Shown in pieces: positions 42,187 through 51,155 of a stretch of 64,000 nt of DNA. The notes below the pieces were generated by a model. It was not told the origin of the DNA and searched no databases. It saw nothing but the letters and a program-made list of their open reading frames with translations. The stretch's first letter is position 1; each line of letters begins with the position of its first letter. The position numbers and the translations under genes were made by a program. Origin of the DNA: Gordonia polyisoprenivorans NBRC 16320 = JCM 10675 (GTDB lineage: Bacteria > Actinomycetota > Actinomycetes > Mycobacteriales > Mycobacteriaceae); contig NZ_BAEI01000043.1 in NCBI RefSeq assembly GCF_000241325.1, forward strand, positions 1-64,000, in the 5' to 3' direction.

Positions 42187-43071
42187 ATGGCGATTCCCAC
42201 CTTTGAACTCAATAACAACGTCCTCATCCCGGCCGTCGGGTTCGGCGTGTTCCAGACTCCGCCGGAGGAGACGACGGCGGCGGTGACCACGGCACTGGAA
42301 TCCGGCTATCGCCACATCGACACCGCCGCAGCCTATCTCAACGAGAAGGGCGTCGGCGAGGCCATCCGGCGCTCTGGGCTCGACCGTGATGAGCTGTTCA
42401 TCGAGACCAAGGTGTGGATCAGCGATTACGGCTACGACGCTACCCTGCACGCCTTCGACAAGGCCACGGGCAAACTCGGCGTCGAACAGATCGACCTGCT
42501 GATCCTGCACCAAGCGCTGCCCGGGGAATTCGAGCTCACCATCGACGCCTACAAGGCCCTCGAGACCCTACTGGCCGACGGCAAGGTGCGGTCCATCGGC
42601 GTCAGCAACTTCATGCCTGAGCATCTGACCCGACTGTTCGACGCGACCTCGGTGATCCCGGCGGTCAACCAGATCGAGGTGCACCCCTACTTCCGGCAAT
42701 CCGCTCTGCTCGAGGCAAACGCCGAGCACGGCATCCTCTCGCAGGCGTGGTCGCCGATCGGCGGTATCACCTTCTACCGCGACGGCTCGCACGGCTCCAC
42801 CCTGCAGGACCCGACCATCGGGACAATCGCTGACACACATGGGAAAACGCCCGCCCAGGTGATGCTGCGCTGGCACCTCCAGCAAGGACGGCAGGTCATC
42901 CCCAAGTCCGTGACACCGTCGCGGATCGTGGAGAACTTCGACATCTTCGATTTCGATCTCACCGCCGACGAGCTCGCCGCGATCGATGCACTCGACACCG
43001 GCGTGCGCGGCGGTCCCGAACCCGACGTCATCACCCGCGAGAACTTCGGTCGCGACATCCCGGAAGCGTGA
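42187..43071 (+). CDS. Aldo-keto reductase (AKR5-like)
   Basis: A 294-aa aldo-keto reductase with D45 and Y50 (HIDTAAAYLNE), K75 (IETKVW), H108 (LILHQALPG), IRSIG-type RSIGVSNF and IPKSVTPSRI for NADPH binding. It is divergent from the XRE-MmyB regulator and first of three co-directional genes (DUF2255 11 nt on, then a third AKR). It differs from the AKR at 38024, so it is not a recent duplicate. Confidence 0.92.
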   Translation: MAIPTFELNNNVLIPAVGFGVFQTPPEETTAAVTTALESGYRHIDTAAAYLNEKGVGEAIRRSGLDRDELFIETKVWISDYGYDATLHAFDKATGKLGVEQIDLLILHQALPGEFELTIDAYKALETLLADGKVRSIGVSNFMPEHLTRLFDATSVIPAVNQIEVHPYFRQSALLEANAEHGILSQAWSPIGGITFYRDGSHGSTLQDPTIGTIADTHGKTPAQVMLRWHLQQGRQVIPKSVTPSRIVENFDIFDFDLTADELAAIDALDTGVRGGPEPDVITRENFGRDIPEA

Positions 43072-43082
43072 GGACACCACCC

Positions 43083-43457
43083 ATGAGCACTTGGCCGGCT
43101 GATGCCGTACATACCCTGACCGCGCCCCAAGAGGTGCATCTCGCGACCCGCCGACACGACGGCAGCCTACGCAATCCGCGGATCATCTGGATCGTCAGCG
43201 TGGGCGACCGGATCTTCATCCGCTCCACCAACGGACGCAACGCATCCTGGTTCACCTGGGCCATCGCCACCGGCAACGGACAGATCACCGCACGTAGCAA
43301 CAGCTTTGACGTCACCTTCACCGAAGTCGACAGCGAGGACGACCTCGCCGCCGTCGACCGCGCCTACCGCGACAAGTACGGCAGCTACGCATCCATCGTC
43401 GACCACCTCGAAGAACCCGGCCCGCGCGCCGCGACCCTCGAACTCACACCCGCCTGA
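43083..43457 (+). CDS. DUF2255-family protein
   Basis: A 124-aa protein resembling split-barrel flavin/F420-type folds in the DUF2255 group: EVHLATRRHDGSLRNPRIIW, VSVGDRIFIRSTNGRNASWF and YRDKYGSYASIVDHL. It lies 11 nt after the AKR gene and 25 nt before another AKR, so it is part of that operon. Function unknown; a cofactor-binding partner of the reductases is possible. Confidence 0.8.
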   Translation: MSTWPADAVHTLTAPQEVHLATRRHDGSLRNPRIIWIVSVGDRIFIRSTNGRNASWFTWAIATGNGQITARSNSFDVTFTEVDSEDDLAAVDRAYRDKYGSYASIVDHLEEPGPRAATLELTPA

Positions 43458-43482
43458 CACACACGACCAAGGAGACACGCAC

Positions 43483-44499
43483 ATGCAGACACGCCCGTTG
43501 GGACGCACCGGAGTTCAGGTCAGTCCACTGTGCCTGGGAGCAATGATGTTCGGCCCCTGGGGCAACGACGATCGCGCCGACTCGATCCGCATCATCCACG
43601 CCGCGCTCGACGCCGGCATCAACTTCGTCGACTCCGCCGATGTCTACTCCGGCGGCGAATCGGAAGAGATTGTCGGAGAAGCACTCCGCGGGCGCCGCGA
43701 CGACGTGGTGCTGGCCACGAAATTCTTCATGCCGATGGGCAAGGACCCCAACCACCGCGGCGGAAGCCGTCGCTGGATCATCCGCGAGGTCGAAAACTCG
43801 TTGCGCCGGTTGGGTACCGACCACATCGACCTCTACCAGGTCCACCGGCCCGGTCCCGATACCGACGTCGAAGAAACCCTCGGCGCGCTCACCGACCTCG
43901 TCCGGGCCGGCAAGGTCCGCTACATCGGATCGTCGTCGTACTCCGGTTCACAGATCGTCGAAGCCCAGTGGGCGGCCAAGGACAACCACTTCGCCCGCTT
44001 CGTCACCGAACAGCCGCCGTACTCGATCCTGGTGCGCGGCATCGAAGAAGACGTCCTGGCGACCACCCGGCGTCACGGCATGGGCACGCTCACCTACAGC
44101 CCACTGGCCGGTGGGTGGCTGTCCGGCCGGTGGCGCAAGGACGCCGCCTCCACGCCGACCTCCGCCGCTCGCCCCGGCGCCCGATTCGACATGAGCATCC
44201 CCGCGAACCAGCGCAAGCTCGACATCGTCGAAGACCTCGCGCAGCTCGCCGAGCAGGCCGGCATGCCGCTGATCGAACTCGCCATCGCGTTCGTCATCAA
44301 CCACCCCGGTGTCACCGCCGCGATCGTCGGCCCCCGCACCATGGAGCAGCTGCTGTCCTACCTACCCGCCGCCGAGACCACGCTGTCCGCAGACATTCTC
44401 GACCGCATCGACGAAATCGTCGCACCCGGCGTCACCATCAATCCGGATGACAACAGCTACGGCACACACGAATTGACCATCGGCGCTCGACGGCGTTGA
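43483..44499 (+). CDS. Aldo-keto reductase (AKR11/12-like, YdhF/Tas type)
   Basis: A 338-aa aldo-keto reductase of the longer class: D50 and Y55 (FVDSADVYSGGES), K80 (LATKFF), H121 (YQVHRPGPD), and VRYIGSSSYSGSQIVEAQW. The C-terminal coenzyme segment is TAAIVGPRTMEQL. AAGGAGACACGCAC precedes ATG 43483. It closes the operon started at 42187; paired hairpins follow in the gap to 44664. Confidence 0.92.
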   Translation: MQTRPLGRTGVQVSPLCLGAMMFGPWGNDDRADSIRIIHAALDAGINFVDSADVYSGGESEEIVGEALRGRRDDVVLATKFFMPMGKDPNHRGGSRRWIIREVENSLRRLGTDHIDLYQVHRPGPDTDVEETLGALTDLVRAGKVRYIGSSSYSGSQIVEAQWAAKDNHFARFVTEQPPYSILVRGIEEDVLATTRRHGMGTLTYSPLAGGWLSGRWRKDAASTPTSAARPGARFDMSIPANQRKLDIVEDLAQLAEQAGMPLIELAIAFVINHPGVTAAIVGPRTMEQLLSYLPAAETTLSADILDRIDEIVAPGVTINPDDNSYGTHELTIGARRR

Positions 44500-44540
44500 T
44501 CGAAGACGGTCACCAGGCGGCTGCTCGCCGTCAAGCGACC

Positions 44541-44588
44541 TTGCGCCGTACTGTTGTGTCGCTCCTCCGTGGCGCAAAAGTACGGCGC
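44541..44588. repeat. Two mutually exclusive hairpins
   Basis: GCGCCGTACT (44543-44552) pairs perfectly with AGTACGGCGC (44579-44588). Alternatively TTGCGCC (44541-44547) pairs with GGCGCAA (44571-44577). The stems share bases and cannot coexist. Located between convergent AKR and permease genes. Confidence 0.65.
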
Positions 44589-44612
44589 CGAGGTGTTGAC
44601 TCACCCAAAGCG

Positions 44613-44646
44613 GAAGTGGGACCGCATAGGAGTGCGATCCCACTTC
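44613..44646. terminator. Bidirectional terminator hairpin
   Basis: GAAGTGGGA (44613-44621) pairs with TCCCACTTC (44638-44646), extended inside by CGCA/TGCG after one mismatch. It serves the convergent AKR (plus) and NCS1 permease (minus) genes. Confidence 0.75.
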
Positions 44647-44664
44647 TCGTACTTCACCCTGAAA

Positions 44665-46119
44665 TCAGATCACGGCGTCGGCCTCACCGTGCTGATCGGC
44701 GAAGACGGGCTTCTTCCGATGCCACAGTGGTGGCAGTCGATGCAAGAAGATGAATGCCACACCGCCGACTATGAAGCCCACGAAGTAGGAGAGGTCGCCC
44801 AATTCGGGGAAGCTCTTGGCCATCGGCCCGACAAAGAAGGACAGATTCCAGAATGGCATCGAAGCGACCGTACCGATCAGCCATGCGACGAATCCCCACT
44901 CGAGTATGCGACGTGAATCGTAGAGCTCGGCGATCCGACGCCGGTCGTGGCGGTGGCCGAGTACGTAATCCAGCAAAAGCACGGCACCGTAGGGCGCGAT
45001 CAGGTAGGCGCCCATGAAGAGGAACGTCTTGAACTTGGCCTCGAAACCCTCGTCGGCCCACAGACCGACCACATACGCCGCCGCGCAGATGAGGATGACT
45101 GCAGTTCGCCGGCTGACCGGGATACGAAGTGTCTGAACCGAGATCGCTCCTCCGTAGACGTTGAGGAAGTTCTGCGAGAACGACGAGATCAGCACGATCA
45201 ACAGGGCAACCACGTGGAAGGGACCGGTGAGGCGTTCCAGGGCTTCGATCGGGCTCTCGCCGCTGGCGGCAGAACTCCCCAGCAATGCCCCTGCGATGCC
45301 CAACCACGACAGCGATATGAAGTTGCCGGCGAATGTCCAGACACCGGTGGCGCGATTGATCTTGTCGTCATCGGGAAGGTAACGAGAGTAGTCGGAGGCG
45401 AACGGCCACCAGGCGATCAGGAATGACAGGAAGTAACCGGAGAACGTGATCCACCCTCCCCAGCCACCGATCCATCCCGAGGCGTGCGGGTTTGTACCAA
45501 ACCCTCCTTGCCATCCCCGGCTCACCGACACGATGGTGATCATGGCGAAGCCGAAGAACAACACAACGGCGAGGATGCGCTCGAGGTAGTGGATCATGTT
45601 GTAGCCGAACACTGCAACGATGAGCTGCAACACCACCAGGACGAGGGTACCCAGCCAGTACGGTATCGCCGGCACGAGTGCCTTCAATGCTTGGCCGCCG
45701 AGGATGACGGTGACCGCAGCCCAACCGATTCCGGCGAAGATGTTCACATAGGCGACGGGGATGAAGTTTCCGAAGAAACCCAGGGGCCCTCGAGCCTGGA
45801 TCTGTTGTGCCACACCGAGCCGGCCGCCCATCCGGGAGAGCACACCCATCACGATTGCTCCGACCCCGGAGCCGATGACGATCGCGGAGATCGCCGCCGG
45901 CAGCGATAGTCCAAAGCTGACCGCGACGAAGCCGAGCACCATGATCGGGAAGTTCATCCCTGCGGCGAACCAGATGAAGAACTGCGAGACAGGCTTTCCG
46001 TGTCGCTCGGAGTCGGGGATGGCGTCAACCCCGTAGGGCTCGACTTTCGCGATCTTGTTGCGGTAGTGGTAGTCGGGCGTGACTTCACCCGTGGACGCGA
46101 CGGAGACGTCTTGACTCAT
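44665..46119 (-). CDS. NCS1-family nucleobase/heterocycle permease
   Basis: A 484-aa membrane protein with about 12 helices. NCS1 features: N-terminal cytoplasmic DYHYRNKIAKVEPYGVDAIP, helix 1 FFIWFAAGMNFPIMVLGFVA, helix 3 QARGPLGFFGNFIPVAYVNI and helix 6 WWPFASDYSRYLP (conserved DYSRY). Family substrates are purines, pyrimidines, hydantoins, thiamine and similar N-heterocycles. It is last in the seven-gene catabolic arm, giving the best hint to the substrate class. GAAAGGTGACCGCG precedes ATG 46119. Confidence 0.92.
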   Translation of the reverse strand: MSQDVSVASTGEVTPDYHYRNKIAKVEPYGVDAIPDSERHGKPVSQFFIWFAAGMNFPIMVLGFVAVSFGLSLPAAISAIVIGSGVGAIVMGVLSRMGGRLGVAQQIQARGPLGFFGNFIPVAYVNIFAGIGWAAVTVILGGQALKALVPAIPYWLGTLVLVVLQLIVAVFGYNMIHYLERILAVVLFFGFAMITIVSVSRGWQGGFGTNPHASGWIGGWGGWITFSGYFLSFLIAWWPFASDYSRYLPDDDKINRATGVWTFAGNFISLSWLGIAGALLGSSAASGESPIEALERLTGPFHVVALLIVLISSFSQNFLNVYGGAISVQTLRIPVSRRTAVILICAAAYVVGLWADEGFEAKFKTFLFMGAYLIAPYGAVLLLDYVLGHRHDRRRIAELYDSRRILEWGFVAWLIGTVASMPFWNLSFFVGPMAKSFPELGDLSYFVGFIVGGVAFIFLHRLPPLWHRKKPVFADQHGEADAVI

Positions 46120-46153
46120 CGCGGTCACCTTTCGTTGAGGGAGCAGGTTCGAG

Positions 46154-47197
46154 TTACGAGAACTCGGGTACGACGTGTTTGATGAACATCTCGAGCGAGT
46201 CGCGCTTGCGCTCGTGGGAGAGACTGTTGTCGATCCAGAAGCTGAATTCGTCGACGCCGAGAGCTTGATACTCGTTGAGGCGCTTGATGACTTCATCCGG
46301 CGTGCCGATCATTGCCGTGCGGTGCAGCGAGTCCAGCTCGAACTCGGGCCGGGACTCGAACTTCGATTCCGGACTCGGCTCGAGGAAGCCGTCGACCGGT
46401 GTGGTCTTGTTTCCGAACCAGGCGTCGAAAGTGCGGTAGTACTTCGAGACGCCCTCGGCGGCGACGCGCCATCCGTCGGGATCATCGGGCGAATGCACGT
46501 GGGTGTGGCGCAGCACCATGATCTCGGGCCGCGGTACCTCCGGGTGGTTGGCCACGGCAGTATTGAATTTCCGCGTCAGGTCGACGACTTCTTCGTCGCC
46601 TTTCATCAGCGGCGTCACCATGACGTTGCAGCCCTCGCGAACGGCGAAGTCATGAGAATCGGGGTCGCGCGCAGCCACCCACATCGGCGGCGTGGGTTGC
46701 TGGATCGGCTTGGGCACACTGGTCGAGGTGGGGAACTGCCATATCTCGCCGTCGTGGGCATAGTCGCCCTGCCACAGCTTGCGGACCGCAGGCACCAGCT
46801 CACGCAGGTGCTTACCACCGTCGGTGGCGGCCAGACCCGGGGTCATCCGGTCGAACTCGAATTGGTATGCACCACGCGCCAATCCGACCTCAGCGCGGCC
46901 GTTCGAAATGACGTCGAGCAGAGCGGTCTCGCCGGCGGCGCGGATCGGGTTCCAGAACGGTGCGACGATGGTTCCCGCTCCGAGGCGGATGGTGGAGGTC
47001 TGGCCGGCGAGGTAGGCAAGCAGCGGCATCGGGCTGGGCGCGATGACGTACTCCATCGAATGGTGCTCGCCGATCCAGACAGTGCTGAAGCCGCCGGCTT
47101 CGGCCATCTGCGTGAGTTCGGTCAGGTTGCCGAAGAGTTCTCGGTGGCTGACGCTGTCGTCCCAGCGTTCCATGTGTACGAACAGTGAAAATCGCAT
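46154..47197 (-). CDS. LLM-class flavin-dependent monooxygenase
   Basis: A 347-aa bacterial-luciferase-like protein. AGGFSTVWIGEHHSMEYVIA is the conserved entry, followed by IRLGAGTIVAPFWNPIRAA, GRAEVGLARGAYQFEFDRM and a late MIGTPDEVIKRLNEY. Such enzymes use FMNH2 from a separate reductase, here probably the one at 51587, and can open pyrimidine (RutA) or pyridine rings. CAAGGAGACCACC is a strong ribosome site. It lies 34 nt before the NCS1 permease gene and 14 nt after the tautomerase. Confidence 0.92.
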   Translation of the reverse strand: MRFSLFVHMERWDDSVSHRELFGNLTELTQMAEAGGFSTVWIGEHHSMEYVIAPSPMPLLAYLAGQTSTIRLGAGTIVAPFWNPIRAAGETALLDVISNGRAEVGLARGAYQFEFDRMTPGLAATDGGKHLRELVPAVRKLWQGDYAHDGEIWQFPTSTSVPKPIQQPTPPMWVAARDPDSHDFAVREGCNVMVTPLMKGDEEVVDLTRKFNTAVANHPEVPRPEIMVLRHTHVHSPDDPDGWRVAAEGVSKYYRTFDAWFGNKTTPVDGFLEPSPESKFESRPEFELDSLHRTAMIGTPDEVIKRLNEYQALGVDEFSFWIDNSLSHERKRDSLEMFIKHVVPEFS

Positions 47198-47211
47198 GGT
47201 GGTCTCCTTGT

Positions 47212-47433
47212 CTACTGTTCTGTCGGTGCTGTTGTTGGGTCCGCGGAGTCGCGCTCGGCGATGCTCACGTCGTTGGACGCCCACAGGTCGCGCGGGACCT
47301 GTCGGACGATGATGTGAACGTTGCGCGGGAGCGCGTCGACGGTGCGCACCGCGGCCGCGTGCAATTCATGCATCAATGCTCTGAGCTGATCCGGCGTGCG
47401 GCCCTCGGCGATGCTGACCTCGATCAACGGCAT
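47212..47433 (-). CDS. 4-oxalocrotonate tautomerase-like protein
   Basis: A 73-aa 4-OT homologue. MPLIEVSIAEGRTPDQLRAL gives catalytic Pro1 after Met removal; VHIIVRQVPRDLWAS is the second strand region. It would interconvert enol and keto forms of an unsaturated oxo acid from ring opening. Its start nearly abuts the aldehyde dehydrogenase stop (47435), so the two are translationally linked. Confidence 0.9.
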   Translation of the reverse strand: MPLIEVSIAEGRTPDQLRALMHELHAAAVRTVDALPRNVHIIVRQVPRDLWASNDVSIAERDSADPTTAPTEQ

Positions 47434-47434
47434 G

Positions 47435-48937
47435 TCAGCTCCGCATCACGAAGGGATCGGCGACGGGCTCCTCGGCGGTGTTGATCCAGATGCTCTTGAG
47501 CCGCGTGTATTCCTTGATGGTCTCGGTACCGTGCTCGACGCCCACACCGCTGGTCTTGAATCCCTGCCGCGGCGACATCGGCGACATTGCGCGGTAGGTG
47601 TTGACCCAGATGGTGCCGGCTTCGAGACGGCCCGCCATCCGGTGTGCGCGTGAGAGATTCGTCGTCCATACCCCGGCTGCGAGTCCGTAGTCGGTGTCGT
47701 TGGCGAGGCCGACGACCTCGTCCTCGGTGTCGAACGGCATGATCGCGGCGACCGGGCCGAAGATCTCCTCCCGGACCACCCTCATGTCGTTGTGGACGTC
47801 CACCAGCACGGTCGGTTCGTAGTAGTAGCCGCCGAGTCCGCCGTCGCTGGTGCGTCCGCCGGTCAGGACGCGCGCACCCTCGCCGCGACCGAGGTCGACG
47901 TACGAGGCGACCTTGTCACGCTGAGCTTCGAAGGCGAGCGGGCCGAGTTCGGTGGCGTCATCGAGCGGATCGCCGATCTTGATCCGGCGCGCCCGGTCGG
48001 TCACCCGCTCGAGTAACTCGTCGTAGACGCCGCGCTGGGCGAAGATCCGGCTGCCGGCGATGCACGTCTGTCCGGCGGCGGCAAAGATACCGGCCACCAC
48101 GCCCATGGCTGCGTTGGCGACGTTGGCGTCGTCGAAGACGATGTTCGGCGATTTCCCGCCGAGTTCCAGCGTCGATCCGATGAAACGGGAGGCTGTGGCC
48201 GCGGCGATCCGCGAACCGGTGGCGGTACTGCCGGTGAACGAGATCTTGGCCAGTCCGGGGTGGTCGACCAGCGCTTGACCTGCTTCGGCACCGAAGCCGG
48301 TGACGACGTTGACCGCGCCGGGCGGGAAACCGGCCTCCAGGGCCAGTTCGGCCAGGCGCAGAATGGTCGCCGAGGTGTACTCGGACGGTTTGATGACCAC
48401 GGTGTTGCCGACGCACAGTGCGGGCGCCAGCTTGCTGGTCGTGAGGGTCAGTGGCGAATTCCACGGGGTGATCGCACCGACGACGCCGAGCGGTTCGCGG
48501 TTGGTGTAGTTGATCACCGCGCGATCCGATGTGGGGATGACATCGCCTTGGATCTTGTCGGCAAGGCCGGCGTAATAGTAGTAGTACTCCGGTAGCGTCG
48601 CGAGCTGGCCTCGCATCTCGCGCAACAGTTTTCCGTTGTCCTGACTCTCCGAACGGGCCAGATCCTCGGCGTTCTCGGCGATGAGGTCACCGAGCCGACG
48701 CAACAGATGTCCACGGCGGGTCTGACTCAGGTCCCGCCATCGGGGATCGTCGAAGGCGTTACGTGCCGCGATCATCGCCGCGTCGATGTCGGCGGCGTTG
48801 CCACGAGCCACCTCGTAGAGCAGTGCGCCGGTGGCGGGGTTGGTGCTCTGGAAGTAGTCGCCGGATTTCGGGGCAACGTGTTCTCCGCCGATGAAGTGGT
48901 CGCGTCTGGTGCGGTCGGCCACGGTGTGCTCAGACAT
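47435..48937 (-). CDS. Aldehyde dehydrogenase
   Basis: A 500-aa NAD(P)-dependent aldehyde dehydrogenase. GVVGAITPWNSPL is the Asn/Trp region, FTGSTATGSRIA binds the coenzyme, LELGGKSPNIVF holds the general-base Glu, and FAAAGQTCIAGSRI the nucleophilic Cys. EEIFGPVAAIMPF is conserved. It likely oxidises a semialdehyde made by ring cleavage. Its start overlaps the hydrolase stop by 8 nt. Confidence 0.93.
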   Translation of the reverse strand: MSEHTVADRTRRDHFIGGEHVAPKSGDYFQSTNPATGALLYEVARGNAADIDAAMIAARNAFDDPRWRDLSQTRRGHLLRRLGDLIAENAEDLARSESQDNGKLLREMRGQLATLPEYYYYYAGLADKIQGDVIPTSDRAVINYTNREPLGVVGAITPWNSPLTLTTSKLAPALCVGNTVVIKPSEYTSATILRLAELALEAGFPPGAVNVVTGFGAEAGQALVDHPGLAKISFTGSTATGSRIAAATASRFIGSTLELGGKSPNIVFDDANVANAAMGVVAGIFAAAGQTCIAGSRIFAQRGVYDELLERVTDRARRIKIGDPLDDATELGPLAFEAQRDKVASYVDLGRGEGARVLTGGRTSDGGLGGYYYEPTVLVDVHNDMRVVREEIFGPVAAIMPFDTEDEVVGLANDTDYGLAAGVWTTNLSRAHRMAGRLEAGTIWVNTYRAMSPMSPRQGFKTSGVGVEHGTETIKEYTRLKSIWINTAEEPVADPFVMRS

Positions 48938-49661
48938 GGGCGTACTCTCCGATGAAGGTGATCAGGTGATTCGCTAGTTCGGCGGGACACTGCACCGGCA
49001 GCATGTGCCGGCCACCGGCGACGATGGCTTCTCGGCATCCCGGAATCGATTGGGCCAGACGATGGGTCATCTCCGGAGTGGATCCGGGATCGAGCTCACC
49101 GGTGACCGCGAACGACGGGACATCGATATGGTCGAGCTCGGGCCCGATCTCGGCGTCTCCGGTGGCGAAAACCCGATAGCAATTGAGGAAACTGTCGCGA
49201 TCGGTGGCGCGCAGCACCTTCCCGGTCTCCTCGACGGTCTCCGACGGCACCTCGGTGCCGTCGTACCAGCGACGCAGCGACGCCGCTGCACTCGCGCTGA
49301 AGTCCTTCTCGGCGACGTGCAACCGACCCAGGACCGCCTCACGCTCAGCAGGGGTGCGCTTGCACACCGAGCTGACCGACGTGAGCGAAGCGATCGAGTC
49401 GGGCCGGAAACGCGCAATATGCTGTGCCACAAGAGCACCCAGCGAGAATCCGACCAGATGAGACCTCGCCGGGATCTGCGAGGCCACACCATCGGCGAGG
49501 TCGCGCAGCGTGATACCCAGCGGTGCCGGCGGATTGACGCCATGACCGGGCAGATCGGGACTGATCACGGTCATACGGTCGCCGAGGCGGTTGATCAATG
49601 GCGCCCACATCTGGTGATCGAGCCCCACTCCGTGGAGAAGGACTATCGTCGGTCCGGTCAT
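48930..49661 (-). CDS. Alpha/beta hydrolase (enol-lactonase/RutD-like)
   Basis: A 243-aa hydrolase: VLLHGVGLDHQMWAPLINRL, DLPGHGVN, nucleophile elbow LVGFSLGALVAQH, acid in TGELDPGSTP and His in GGRHMLPVQCP. Size and motifs match 3-oxoadipate enol-lactonases and RutD. It probably hydrolyses an amide, carbamate or lactone intermediate. It lies between the AA_synth pair and the aldehyde dehydrogenase, overlapping the latter. Confidence 0.9.
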   Translation of the reverse strand: MTGPTIVLLHGVGLDHQMWAPLINRLGDRMTVISPDLPGHGVNPPAPLGITLRDLADGVASQIPARSHLVGFSLGALVAQHIARFRPDSIASLTSVSSVCKRTPAEREAVLGRLHVAEKDFSASAAASLRRWYDGTEVPSETVEETGKVLRATDRDSFLNCYRVFATGDAEIGPELDHIDVPSFAVTGELDPGSTPEMTHRLAQSIPGCREAIVAGGRHMLPVQCPAELANHLITFIGEYAHV

Positions 49662-49714
49662 GGCGTTGTGCTCCTCAGGTTTCGATCAGGGGCGTGTCGT
49701 CAGAGCGTGCTGGA

Positions 49715-50269
49715 TCAGCGCTCGGTCGACAGATCGGCGAGGCGTTGCTGCGGCCGCCCCTGTGCGGCGGCAGCGAGTGCGATGACGATCTCGTCGGGGT
49801 GCGGCGCATCTGCGATGCGCACCTCGACAGTCTGATGATGTGACCGGATCGTCGCGTCGGTGATGTGCTTGAGCGGGATATCGAAAATCACCCCGGCCGG
49901 CCCACGCTTCTCGACGGCAGGAAGCAGAGTGGTGGCATCGGCGGCCTTGCGGAAGTGATCACCGAACTTGAGGGTGTGGATCAGACCGGACCCGTGCTCG
50001 ATCTCGCCGTTGAGACCGACGATCGCCGCCTTGCCGTAGGCCTGCGCCGGATCGCCGAGCGCCTCGAGGACCGACGGCGCCAGCAGCGCACCCAGGTCGG
50101 AGGCGTTGGCATCGATGCCGGGCGCCAGATCATCCACGAACCCTTGTCCAGACCAAGGATTTTCGATCACGGCGGCGACGATAGCCACACGCGCGGCGGG
50201 AGTCACGGCACGGCCGCCCTCGGTCCGGATTTCTTCAACGATGGTCACGATCTTGCGGATGTTCAGCAT
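49715..50269 (-). CDS. AA_synth-family protein B
   Basis: A 184-aa member of the 'amino acid synthesis' family (PF06684, old DUF1185). IRKIVTIVEEIRTEGGRAVT, ARVAIVAAVIENPWSGQGFV, GKAAIVGLNGEIEHGSGLIH and a C-terminal IADAPHPDEIVIALA. It is a diverged paralogue of the gene just upstream, whose end it overlaps by 7 nt. The family is named from an auxotrophy complementation and has no firm enzyme activity. Recurrent linkage to LLM oxygenases suggests catabolism of an N-compound. Confidence 0.87.
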   Translation of the reverse strand: MLNIRKIVTIVEEIRTEGGRAVTPAARVAIVAAVIENPWSGQGFVDDLAPGIDANASDLGALLAPSVLEALGDPAQAYGKAAIVGLNGEIEHGSGLIHTLKFGDHFRKAADATTLLPAVEKRGPAGVIFDIPLKHITDATIRSHHQTVEVRIADAPHPDEIVIALAAAAQGRPQQRLADLSTER

Positions 50270-50883
50270 GGGACACCTTCCAGGGTTGTGATGGAGACTG
50301 CAGGGTCGGTCTTACGGTCGCCGATGCGCGGATGCGGCCGGGGACCGGTGGAGCCGGCGGCGACGATGACCAGTTCGTCGGCGCGTGGCGCGTCAGAGAC
50401 GCGGGCGGACACGGTCTGATAGTGACTGCGGGTGGCGGCGGATGTCTTGTGCCAGAGCGGTACGACAAGTGTCTCGCCGGCGTCGGCACGGGTGTCGGCG
50501 AAGCAGATGATCGACTCGCCCTCGAGGAACTCACGCATCAAGTTGCCGAAGTACGGGGTGTGTATGAGGGCGCCGCCGTGCTCGATCTCACCGGCGGACC
50601 CGACGATTGCCGCCTTTCCGAATGCCTCGATGGCCTCCACGCCACCAAGCGCGTCGATCAACTTCTCGGTGACCAGGCGTGCCAGGCCCGGCGCAACAGC
50701 TTCGACCTCGCGGGAGAGATCGCGTGTGGGGCCGGTGCCGACCCACGGGTTGTGTACCACCACGGCGACGCTGGCCTGAGCGATCGGCCGGACGGGCTCG
50801 GCCTGCGCCTCGGTGACGATCTGTTCGCGGTACACCACGACTTTGCGTATTTCAGCGTGAGTACCCGGTTCGTTCTCTTGCAT
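50263..50883 (-). CDS. AA_synth-family protein A
   Basis: A 206-aa paralogue of protein B: IRKVVVYREQIVTEAQAEPV, ASVAVVVHNPWVGTGPTRDL, GKAAIVGSAGEIEHGGALIH and VSDAPRADELVIVAAGST. The motif GKAAIVG...GEIEHG is common to both. ATG 50883 was chosen because a promoter (TTGACC-17-TAGCGT) would start transcription next to it, giving a leaderless mRNA; a GTG at 50913 is an alternative. First gene of the seven-gene minus arm. The pair may form a heteromer. Confidence 0.87.
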   Translation of the reverse strand: MQENEPGTHAEIRKVVVYREQIVTEAQAEPVRPIAQASVAVVVHNPWVGTGPTRDLSREVEAVAPGLARLVTEKLIDALGGVEAIEAFGKAAIVGSAGEIEHGGALIHTPYFGNLMREFLEGESIICFADTRADAGETLVVPLWHKTSAATRSHYQTVSARVSDAPRADELVIVAAGSTGPRPHPRIGDRKTDPAVSITTLEGVPC

Positions 50884-50891
50884 GCCACAGC

Positions 50892-50920
50892 ACGCTATGC
50901 GATGCAGTGACACAGGTCAA
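50892..50920 (-). promoter_or_regulatory. Promoter of the seven-gene minus arm
   Basis: On the minus strand TTGACC (50915-50920), 17-nt spacer, TAGCGT (50892-50897), then 8 nt to ATG 50883. Predicts a leaderless or nearly leaderless operon mRNA. Confidence 0.5.
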
Positions 50921-51084
50921 GAGAATGGCAGAAATTCCCTGCCACAATGGCCCAAACGATGATCGGAAGCGATGAAAGTCCTGTTAGAAGCATGTTAAAT
51001 CACCTGGTGGGCACGCTTGGCGCCAATGAGACCGAGAGGCGATCTGGCGCACTCGTTGACACCGCTCGTGATGCGGCTTACATT

Positions 51085-51132
51085 CTGTTGTATGCAACAG
51101 GGTCTCAGGTATGAGATCGGCTTGTATACCAG
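51085..51132. promoter_or_regulatory. GntR-type operator sites in the divergent gap
   Basis: CTGTTGTATGCAACAG (51085-51100) has perfect 6-bp arms. CTTGTATACCAG (51121-51132) shares the TTGTAT core. TTGTAT-A/G-C-type palindromes are typical of FCD-class GntR proteins, one of which is encoded at 52161. The remaining part of 50914-51155 shows no gene. Confidence 0.5.
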
Positions 51133-51155
51133 CCACATCAAGAGAGGACGAGAAG

